Shown piece after piece: positions 1 to 5,557 of a DNA stretch of 32,546 bases (position 1 is its first letter; each line of letters opens with the position of its first letter). The notes beneath the pieces were generated by a model that was given only the letters and a program-made list of their open reading frames with translations, was not told where the DNA came from and did no database searches. Source of the DNA: Candidatus Stackebrandtia excrementipullorum (GTDB lineage Bacteria > Actinomycetota > Actinomycetes > Mycobacteriales > Micromonosporaceae). The stretch lies in assembly GCA_019113825.1 (NCBI GenBank), contig DXGR01000016.1, forward strand, positions 1-32,546. The letters are read 5' to 3'. Both the position numbers and the translations under genes were made by a program.

Positions 1-25
1 CGCCGGACCGTTTCCAGGTCCGGCG
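1..25 (-). terminator. Hairpin after the RiPP-like operon, probable terminator
   Basis: A perfect 9-bp inverted repeat (positions 1-9 and 17-25, 7-nt loop) lies 10 bp past the stop codon of the flavin-reductase gene on the minus strand. It sits at the window edge, so a following U-tract cannot be checked. The position fits the end of the minus-strand transcript, but an RNA-stabilising hairpin is also possible. Confidence 0.5.
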
Positions 26-35
26 CCCCGCCGTA

Positions 36-563
36 TCAGTCGTCGAGCGTCCGATAACGGCCGTGGGCGAAGAGGAGCGGGTCCGCGTGGTGCGTCCGAT
101 GCGCCAGGACACGTCCGAACAGGACGACGTGATCGCCGGCGTTGATCGCCGCTCCGGGCATGCGGCACACCAGCCATGCACTGACACCTTCCAGAATCGG
201 TTGGCCTGCCACCCCGAGCCGCCACGGCACGTCGCTGAACCGGTTCGCTCCGCTCCCGGCGAAACGTGTGGCCAGACCGCTTTGGTCTCGCGCCAGGATG
301 TTCACCGCGTAGTGGCCGCTGTGCTCGAATGCGTCACGGGTCGAGGAGCCGCGGTTGAGGCACCACAGAACCATCGGGGGTCGCAACGACACCGAGGTGA
401 ACGAGTTGACCGTCAACCCGACGGGATTGCCGGTGCGGTCGGTGGTGGTGACCACGGTGACGCCGGTGGCATAGTGCCCCAACATGTCTCGAAGCGACCG
501 GTCGGGGGTGACGACCGGGGCTTCGGGAGGGGGGTCGTTGCGTTGGGGATGCAGCAATGTCAT
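36..563 (-). CDS. Flavin-reductase-like FMN-binding protein
   Basis: A protein of 175 residues resembling the flavin reductase-like domain family (HpaC-type small components of two-component monooxygenases). Family-like stretches are LGHYATGVTVVTTTD, VNSFTSVSLRPP, YAVNILA, and GDHVVLFGRV near the C-terminus. Such proteins bind FMN/FAD and usually pass reduced flavin to a partner. The ATG at 563 is preferred over one 33 bp upstream because it overlaps the TGA of the TPR gene as ATGA, indicating translational coupling. It is the last gene of the protease-TPR-reductase operon, so it may supply redox chemistry for peptide maturation. No partner oxygenase or halogenase is visible in the window. 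The family call is good; the role in peptide modification is inference. Confidence 0.8.
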   Translation of the reverse strand: MTLLHPQRNDPPPEAPVVTPDRSLRDMLGHYATGVTVVTTTDRTGNPVGLTVNSFTSVSLRPPMVLWCLNRGSSTRDAFEHSGHYAVNILARDQSGLATRFAGSGANRFSDVPWRLGVAGQPILEGVSAWLVCRMPGAAINAGDHVVLFGRVLAHRTHHADPLLFAHGRYRTLDD

Positions 564-2671
564 GATCCGGCTCCGCTGTCCACCAACCGTCGGCATTCGT
601 GCAGCTTTTCGGCAATGTCGGTGTCGTCGGGAGCCAGACCGCGGGCGTGTTCGAGGTCGGCGAGTGCGTTCTCGGTGCGGCCCAGATCGATCGAGACGAC
701 GGCTCGGTTGAAAAGAACTTCCGCGTTGTCGGGCTCCACATCGACAGCGGCGTCCAAATCGGCCAGGGCCTCTACCGGTTGCGACAGTTCGTAGCGAAGC
801 TCTGCTCGCGCCGTCAACGCGCCCACCAGGTCTGGTTGCAGGTCCAGCGCCTTGTCGTAACAGGCCATCGCCTCTTCAGAATGGTCTTTGAGCTGCTGCA
901 GATGTCCGGCGAGGACGTGCAGTTCGGCGCGGTCGGGGTCGAGTTCCATGCCGGCGGCGATGTCGTTTTCCACCTGAACGAGGTCTCCGGACTCCAGTAG
1001 CAGTTCCGCCCGGTTGATATATGCATCCACATTGGTCGGGTCGAGGGCCGTGGTCTCGGCCAGGTCCGCCAACGCGCCCGCGACGTCGCCCACACCGGCC
1101 CGAGTGACGGCCCGGTTGAAGTACGCCTCGGGGAACGGAGGCGACAAACGGATCGCCTCGTCGTAGTCGGCCAAAGCCTCGACGTCGCGTCCCAGTCGCC
1201 GAAGCAGCGCCGCACGGTCGAAATGGTATTCGGGATAGTTCGGGTCGAGATCGATGACCGTGTTGTAGTCGGCCAGTGCCTCTTCGACCCGTTTGAGACC
1301 CGCCAGTACCTGCGCTCGGTTGTACCGCAGTACCGACCGGTGTAGCGCGTGGACATCGGCGTCCAACGCGTTGTCGAGCCGGTGCAGGCCGTCCTCGACC
1401 AGTTCCAGCGCCCGTTGCGGGTCGCCGAGGTGAAGCTCGATCAGCGCCAAACCGTTGCGGTAGAACGCAGAGTGGAACGCCCGCGACGCCTCGTTCGGGT
1501 CGAGCGAGGCGATGGCGATCGCCTGATTGATCCAACCCTTCGCCACGGTGTCGTCGCGTTCGTCCTCCTCGTGGTGCCGGGTGTACAGCATCGCGGTGGC
1601 GTAGGCCGCCTGCTGATGCACTGCGGGGGAGATGCTCGTGGCCCGCGCCTCGTTGTAGAGCACCTCTGATTCGGCGGCCCGTGCCAGCGCCGCCAACGAC
1701 GTGGTCATCTTGGTGGTGAACGCCCACCACTGTGCCGGTTCTTTCTGCGCGGTGACGTACCGGCGGCCTCGCACACCCAGATCGACGGTGGCGTCGTAGA
1801 ACCCCGAATCGATGCAGTGGTCCAGTGCGAACCGTAGAGCGGACACGCCTGCACCGTGAGGGTCGGTCCCATGTTCCCGGTGATACGGGACCGCACCGAG
1901 ACGGTAATTGAACTCGGCGTCGGCCAATTCGTCGGCGCGCTCGTCGTGCCAGGCAGCTCGCGTTGACGCATCGGCCTCCTCATAGGCGGACAGGAGACGG
2001 GGATCGTCGGTCAAGCCGTCCAGTTGAACGAAGCGACGGGCCGCACCGGAGGGTGCCGCGTCCGATCCGGTGCGGTCCGGTTCGTCGACGTCGATGCGCT
2101 CGGCGAACCGTTTCAGCGCTTCGGGAAGCCGTTCGGGCATTTCGGTGACCGGCTCGGAAAGTTCGTCGTAGCCGGTGCACACGACCATACGGATGTGTGC
2201 CGGGTCCAGTCGTCGCAACAGGACGGCGAGGAGTTCGGCATCGCAGGGGTCGGCGTGGTCGGCGTCGCGCACCACGAGACAGGCGGGGGCTTCCTGGGGG
2301 CGTTCATTGAGGAACGCGGTCATGCCGTGCGCCAACCGGAGAGTGCGCAGTCGGGAGTAGAACCGGGTGCGTTCCGACGGAACCGCCAGGGAGGTCAAGG
2401 TCTCTTTGCTGGGCTCGACCAGGTTCCGAAGCTGCGGATTGATCGTCAGCAGGGTGACTTCGTGAAGCCTCACGACCTCCGGTTTGGCCTCCCAGGTGTC
2501 GGGAACGGTGCGGGCGGCGAGTTCACCCCCGAAGGTGTAGGGGCCACGCAGTCTGCGGTGGGCGCTGACCGGCTCGAGGGTGAGCAGATCGGGCAGGTTG
2601 AGACCGGGCAGTGCGGTGTCGAGGTCTTCGCGCCGGTGAAGACGCAGCCACAGGTGCTGAGGTGTGGTCAT
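560..2671 (-). CDS. TPR protein with Walker-B-like segment, RiPP-operon component
   Basis: A 703-residue cytoplasmic protein. The N-terminal ~230 residues are not a clear known domain but contain CLVVRDADHADPCDAELLAV (131-150), which resembles the Walker B region of STAND/AAA-type ATPases. No P-loop is visible, so it may be a degenerate ATPase fold. From about residue 330 to the end the sequence is helical, with at least six tetratricopeptide repeats, for example ALADYNTVIDLDPNYPEYHFDRA and ALADYDEAIRLSPPFPEAYFNRA-type units (quoted separately). TPRs normally scaffold protein-protein contacts, so it could present precursor peptides to enzymes or be a catalytic protein of unknown type. Its ATG overlaps the TGA of the protease gene (ATGA), and its own stop overlaps the reductase start in the same way. 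Function is unproven. Confidence 0.75.
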   Translation of the reverse strand: MTTPQHLWLRLHRREDLDTALPGLNLPDLLTLEPVSAHRRLRGPYTFGGELAARTVPDTWEAKPEVVRLHEVTLLTINPQLRNLVEPSKETLTSLAVPSERTRFYSRLRTLRLAHGMTAFLNERPQEAPACLVVRDADHADPCDAELLAVLLRRLDPAHIRMVVCTGYDELSEPVTEMPERLPEALKRFAERIDVDEPDRTGSDAAPSGAARRFVQLDGLTDDPRLLSAYEEADASTRAAWHDERADELADAEFNYRLGAVPYHREHGTDPHGAGVSALRFALDHCIDSGFYDATVDLGVRGRRYVTAQKEPAQWWAFTTKMTTSLAALARAAESEVLYNEARATSISPAVHQQAAYATAMLYTRHHEEDERDDTVAKGWINQAIAIASLDPNEASRAFHSAFYRNGLALIELHLGDPQRALELVEDGLHRLDNALDADVHALHRSVLRYNRAQVLAGLKRVEEALADYNTVIDLDPNYPEYHFDRAALLRRLGRDVEALADYDEAIRLSPPFPEAYFNRAVTRAGVGDVAGALADLAETTALDPTNVDAYINRAELLLESGDLVQVENDIAAGMELDPDRAELHVLAGHLQQLKDHSEEAMACYDKALDLQPDLVGALTARAELRYELSQPVEALADLDAAVDVEPDNAEVLFNRAVVSIDLGRTENALADLEHARGLAPDDTDIAEKLHECRRLVDSGAGS

Positions 2672-3864
2672 CGGGATCCTGCCTTCGGTTGAGAGGAAAC
2701 GGTTCGGTTGAGTCTGCGTTCACGAAGACCCAGAAGTCCGGCGACAACGAACTGGCCGACGATCAGGACGGCGACGACGACGCTGTCGAGGAGCAGGGGA
2801 AGCGGCGCCTGCTCGATGATGCGATCGACCACTTCACCGACGACGAACACCAGGCTCGGGACGACGACGTACCCGAGGCTGAAAATCATGACGGCGTATC
2901 CCAGAAGTAGAAGCCAGGAGTACCAGCGAGCGGCGCGTCGATCGGTTTCCGTCGCCGAGATCGGTTCACCGACCGGGCGGCCGAACAGACGTCGAAGCCG
3001 ACGAAGGAGAAGGTCTCGGGAGGTCGCGTGAAGGTTCTTACAACCCAAGACGGTCACGGTCAGGTAGTAAAGATCGGTGCGCAGGAAGAAGTAGCACTGC
3101 CATAGGATGCGCATCGCCGTTCCCAGCGCCAGCGCCATGCTGACACCGGCGATGAGTCCGCCGGTCGACGCAGCCACGATGATCAACAACGCCGTTGCCG
3201 TGAGGTCGCTGATGACGCCGGCCAGGATCGGAACGTACCGCTTCCCTCTCGGCACGCTGACCAGACCGTCCATCGAGGTCTCGAAGACAATGAAGTAGAA
3301 CCGCCGACTGACCCTCAACCGTGATTTCAGGCCGAGTTTGCGGCCGGCCAACGCGTGGGCTCCCTCGTGGAGAAACAGGAAGGGAAACTGTCCCAGAAAG
3401 AGAGTCAGCATCACCACGATCAACGACGGTGTGTAGAAAGCGTGTGAATAGTGGGGAATCAGATCGGGTCGTTGCGTGAGTACGATCCCTGCTGCAACGA
3501 CGATCAGCGTGACCGCGGCCAGGCCCCATCGGGAGAACAACGCCGCTCCCAACCGTTGCCAACGGACGGGCTCTGCGGTGGTGACCTCCGTGTCGTCGTC
3601 GGCGAGGAACTCCAGTTCCTCCAAGGTCTCCAGGAAGTCACTCATGTCGACGGTTTCGCCGTAGGCCTCGGCGTACCAGGCGGCGGCCTGCTCAGGTGTG
3701 TCTCCGTCGGCGAGGCGCTTCAGCAACTCCGCGCCGTCTCGGGGTAGGTGAACGTAAGCGTCGATGTCGGGGCGGCCGACGGTCATCTCCTCGCCTTCGT
3801 CCAAGAAGGTCAGATGATGAAGCTTGACCGGGCGTTCCAGAACAGTCGGGTCGACAGTGGGCAT
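2668..3864 (-). CDS. Membrane M50-type zinc protease with N-terminal PqqD/RRE-like domain
   Basis: A protein of 398 residues. Residues ~8-90 have the pattern of PqqD-like RiPP recognition elements: a VGRPDIDAYVHLP strand segment, the helix GAELLKRLADG, then AWYAEAYGETVDMSDFLETL. The remainder is polytopic, with about six hydrophobic segments and an HExxH zinc motif (HEGAH, 166-170) in a membrane helix, followed by MDGLVSVPRGKRYVPILAG, as in peptide zinc metalloproteases of the M50/YydH type. The RRE-like part could bind the constant leader of the six small peptides just upstream, and the protease could cut them at or in the membrane. The start at 3864 is chosen over 3924 because an AAAGGA ribosome-binding site sits 6-7 bp upstream. 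First gene of the three-gene ATGA-coupled operon. Confidence 0.85.
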   Translation of the reverse strand: MPTVDPTVLERPVKLHHLTFLDEGEEMTVGRPDIDAYVHLPRDGAELLKRLADGDTPEQAAAWYAEAYGETVDMSDFLETLEELEFLADDDTEVTTAEPVRWQRLGAALFSRWGLAAVTLIVVAAGIVLTQRPDLIPHYSHAFYTPSLIVVMLTLFLGQFPFLFLHEGAHALAGRKLGLKSRLRVSRRFYFIVFETSMDGLVSVPRGKRYVPILAGVISDLTATALLIIVAASTGGLIAGVSMALALGTAMRILWQCYFFLRTDLYYLTVTVLGCKNLHATSRDLLLRRLRRLFGRPVGEPISATETDRRAARWYSWLLLLGYAVMIFSLGYVVVPSLVFVVGEVVDRIIEQAPLPLLLDSVVVAVLIVGQFVVAGLLGLRERRLNRTVSSQPKAGSR

Positions 3865-3899
3865 CGCAGTCCTTTGGGGGTGTCGATGTGTGAAGACGA

Positions 3900-3938
3900 C
3901 CGCCGGGCGGAGCACGAGGATCACGCCCCACCCGGCGG
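3900..3938 (-). promoter_or_regulatory. Inverted repeat between last precursor gene and protease gene
   Basis: A perfect 8-bp inverted repeat (3900-3907 with 3931-3938, 23-nt loop) lies in the 233-bp spacer between precursor gene 1 and the protease start. No U-tract follows on the minus strand, so it is not a standard terminator. It could lower read-through so that peptides exceed enzymes, or be an operator. The rest of the spacer (3939-4097) shows no ORF resembling the precursors. Confidence 0.35.
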
Positions 3939-4097
3939 TTGCGCCGGCCGAACATGGAGCCGTGTTTAAGCACAGTCCGTTGTGCGCAGCCGCTCAAACG
4001 GAAACAACGCACGATACGTAAACGCCGTGCAGCATCGCCGGACATCACGCAACAGACCAACAGGTGCGAAAACGGGCTTCCAAGATCGGCTGTCCGA

Positions 4098-4199
4098 TTA
4101 AGCTGCGACCGGGGCGGTGCTGCATTCGCCGGCGTAGAGGGGCTGGGCGGCGCTGGTGAGGCGGATGGTCTCGGTCTTACGGATCTGGATCTTCTTCAC
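4098..4199 (-). CDS. RiPP-like precursor peptide 1
   Basis: A peptide of 33 residues, last of six tandem paralogues on the transcript. It begins (from GTG) VKKIQIRKTET and continues with IRLTSAAQPLYAGEC (residues 12-26); the private tail is STAPVAA. It is the only copy with Ser rather than Gly right after the conserved Cys. The GTG start at 4199 is supported by an AAAAGGA site 7 bp upstream and by alignment with the paralogues. Codon choices in the constant part match precursor 4. The conserved N-terminal part is presumably the leader read by the RRE-like domain of the protease; the tail, possibly with Tyr22 and Cys26, is the presumed product. The modification is unknown. Confidence 0.85.
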   Translation of the reverse strand: MKKIQIRKTETIRLTSAAQPLYAGECSTAPVAA

Positions 4200-4232
4200 A
4201 GGTTTATCCTTTTCATACAAGGTTGGGCGGTA

Positions 4233-4252
4233 CCGGAATCGGGCGATTCCGG
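4233..4252 (-). promoter_or_regulatory. Intercistronic hairpin between precursor genes 2 and 1
   Basis: A perfect 9-bp inverted repeat (4233-4241 with 4244-4252, only 2 nt between arms) lies in the 98-bp gap between precursor genes 2 and 1. There is no U-tract. It may be an RNA-stability or processing element. Confidence 0.35.
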
Positions 4253-4297
4253 CCATACGGATCGTGGTGAAGTCGGTCGGGCAGACCGGTTGTCCAC

Positions 4298-4414
4298 TTA
4301 CGCGAGGACGACGCTTCCGCCGCCGCCTCCGCCGCCGCATTCGCCGGCGTAGAGGGGCTGGGCGGCGCTGGTGAGGCGGATGGTCTCCGTCTTACGAACC
4401 TGGATCTTCTTCAT
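4298..4414 (-). CDS. RiPP-like precursor peptide 2 with heptaglycine tail
   Basis: The longest paralogue, 38 residues. The shared part reads MKKIQVRKTET, then IRLTSAAQPLYAGEC; the tail is seven glycines followed by SVVLA. The glycine run is coded by GGC/GGA triplets (about 4315-4337), a repeat prone to slippage that may explain the longer tail. The start at 4414 has an AAAGGGA site upstream. The constant part matches precursor 6 (Val at position 6) in codon choice, yet its 5' flank is a near copy of the flank of precursor 4, so the gene is a mosaic. Confidence 0.85.
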   Translation of the reverse strand: MKKIQVRKTETIRLTSAAQPLYAGECGGGGGGGSVVLA

Positions 4415-4486
4415 GGTGTTTCCCTTTCGGATGGCTGGGGCGGACGAGGGCACGTACACCCGTGCCCGCGTCCACCATTGACAACA
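4415..4486 (-). repeat. Precursor-flanking repeat, copy 1
   Basis: A 72-bp block immediately upstream of precursor 2 that matches 4759-4830 at 66 of 72 positions by direct comparison. It carries the ribosome-binding site and a 7-bp hairpin (4448-4454 with 4461-4467, loop TACACC on the plus strand). It probably arose by tandem duplication or gene conversion. Confidence 0.85.
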
Positions 4487-4510
4487 ACGGTCGGACGACC
4501 GCTGCTCGTT

Positions 4511-4612
4511 TTAGGCGAGCTCGGCCGGGCCGCCGCAGTCTCCGACGTAGAGCGGCTGGGCGGCGCTGGTGAGGCGGACCGTCTCGGTCTTACGGATCTG
4601 GATCTTCTTCAT
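4511..4612 (-). CDS. RiPP-like precursor peptide 3
   Basis: A peptide of 33 residues: MKKIQIRKTETVRL, then TSAAQPLYVGDC, and the tail GGPAELA. It alone has Val instead of Ala after Tyr22. The ATG at 4612 has a GGAAG site upstream. The gap to precursor 4 is only 44 bp, the shortest in the array. Its Val12 codon and neighbouring bases match precursor 5. Confidence 0.85.
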   Translation of the reverse strand: MKKIQIRKTETVRLTSAAQPLYVGDCGGPAELA

Positions 4613-4656
4613 GCTGCTTCCATCCCGGTGGTTTCGAAGGTGTCCCGCTGTTCGAT

Positions 4657-4758
4657 TTAGGCGATCTCGACGGGGGTGCCGCAGTCGCCGGCGTAGAGGG
4701 GCTGGGCGGCGCTGGTGAGGCGGATGGTCTCGGTCTTACGGATCTGGATCTTCTTCAT
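4657..4758 (-). CDS. RiPP-like precursor peptide 4
   Basis: A peptide of 33 residues: MKKIQIRKTETIRL, then TSAAQPLYAGDC, with tail GTPVEIA. The ATG at 4758 follows an AAAGGGA site within the duplicated 72-bp flank. The tail resembles that of precursor 5 (…PVEVA): Gly-rich start, Pro, an acidic residue, then an aliphatic residue and a C-terminal Ala. Confidence 0.87.
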   Translation of the reverse strand: MKKIQIRKTETIRLTSAAQPLYAGDCGTPVEIA

Positions 4759-4830
4759 GGTGTTTCCCTTTCGAATGGCTGGGGCGGACGAGAGCACGTA
4801 CACCCGTGCCCGCGTTTACCGTTGAAAACA
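4759..4830 (-). repeat. Precursor-flanking repeat, copy 2
   Basis: Second copy of the 72-bp block at 4415-4486 (six mismatches), directly upstream of precursor 4. Its hairpin is shortened to a 5-bp stem (4794-4798 with 4805-4809) because one G is changed to A; the loop sequence is unchanged. Confidence 0.85.
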
Positions 4831-4849
4831 TCGCCGTCACGACCGGCGA

Positions 4850-4957
4850 TTAAGCGACCTCGACGGGGATACCGCCGCCGCAGTCGCCGGCGTAGAGCGG
4901 CTGGGCGGCGCTGGTGAGGCGGACCGTCTCGGTTCTACGGATCTGGATCTTCTTCAC
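4850..4957 (-). CDS. RiPP-like precursor peptide 5
   Basis: A peptide of 35 residues from a GTG start: MKKIQIRRTETVRL, then TSAAQPLYAGDC, with tail GGGIPVEVA. It alone has Arg for Lys at position 8. The GTG at 4957 is decided by a very strong AAAGGGGGTGA ribosome-binding site and by alignment to the paralogues. A 200-bp gap separates it from precursor 6. Confidence 0.85.
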   Translation of the reverse strand: MKKIQIRRTETVRLTSAAQPLYAGDCGGGIPVEVA

Positions 4958-5103
4958 GTTGATTCACCCCCTTTACGGAAACCGTGGACGGTGGCGGTGA
5001 GCGTGCGTCGGGGCCGGGCCTGCCTGCAATGGCTGAAGGTCGGCAGGCGAACCCACGTTCACCGGTGTCGTCCGAATAGCGTGAGTCGGAGAGCACCGTC
5101 TAC

Positions 5104-5149
5104 GGGCACGGCCGATACATCCACAGTGCATCGGTTTGAGCCGGTGCCC
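5104..5149 (-). promoter_or_regulatory. Intercistronic hairpin after precursor 6
   Basis: A long imperfect hairpin 8 bp downstream of the precursor 6 stop. The outer stem GGGCAC (5104-5109) pairs with GTGCCC (5144-5149), and an inner stem pairs CCGAT with ATCGG (5130-5134). The same GGGCAC/GTGCCC closing stem occurs in the 72-bp flanking repeat. No U-tract follows, so processing or stabilisation is more likely than termination. The remaining gap, 4958-5103, shows no further precursor. Confidence 0.4.
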
Positions 5150-5157
5150 ATGGGCTT

Positions 5158-5253
5158 TTAGCTCAGGTGGGTGCCGCATTCGCCGGCGTAGAGCGGCTGG
5201 GCGGCGCTGGTGAGGCGGATGGTCTCCGTCTTACGAACCTGGATCTTCTTCAT
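5158..5253 (-). CDS. RiPP-like precursor peptide 6, first of the array
   Basis: The shortest and promoter-proximal paralogue, 31 residues: MKKIQVRKTET, then IRLTSAAQPLYAGEC, with the short tail GTHLS, which lacks the C-terminal Ala and the acidic residue of the others. The ATG at 5253 follows an AGGAG site 7 bp upstream. It faces the divergent SARP gene across about 300 bp, so the array promoter should lie in 5254-5557. Confidence 0.85.
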   Translation of the reverse strand: MKKIQVRKTETIRLTSAAQPLYAGECGTHLS

Positions 5254-5557
5254 CGACCGCTCCTGTTTGTCGGATGAACGCGTGTAGGGGGCGTAACCCG
5301 ATGCGTTCTCCGGACAGTGTGTTGTGCGTCATCCTCATTCGGTCTTCGTTTGGTCCTCATTACCGTTTCGGCCCAACCCGATCGAGTGAGTGGTTGGCCT
5401 GAAGTGCCAAACGTTTTGTCTGGACGGATGCGGTAGGTACAACCGATTGTCCGACGTACGCCGACGCTCAGTAACGGTAGAAAAGAGATGTTGCGCCGGG
5501 TTCACCACAAGCGTTACGGCGCTTGCTGTTGGAGCACGATCCTGAACTGAGGTTACA
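5254..5557. promoter_or_regulatory. Divergent control region of peptide array and SARP gene
   Basis: This 304-bp spacer separates the first precursor (minus) from the SARP gene (plus) and should contain both promoters. Two dyads are visible: an imperfect one at 5370-5378/5392-5399 (GGCCcAACC with GGTTGGCC) and a perfect 6-bp one at 5508-5513/5520-5525 (CAAGCG with CGCTTG), about 32 bp before the SARP start. I could not identify convincing -35/-10 boxes or SARP heptamer direct repeats. Confidence 0.5.

Noticed and set aside
4973-5179. A 68-residue minus-strand frame between precursors 5 and 6
   Set aside because: It overlaps precursor 6 in another frame, lacks a ribosome-binding site and shares nothing with the paralogues.
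4098-5253. The six repeats as a CRISPR array or simple DNA repeat
   Set aside because: Units are unequally spaced, each codes for an in-frame peptide with its own ribosome-binding site, and differences are mostly synonymous or conservative.
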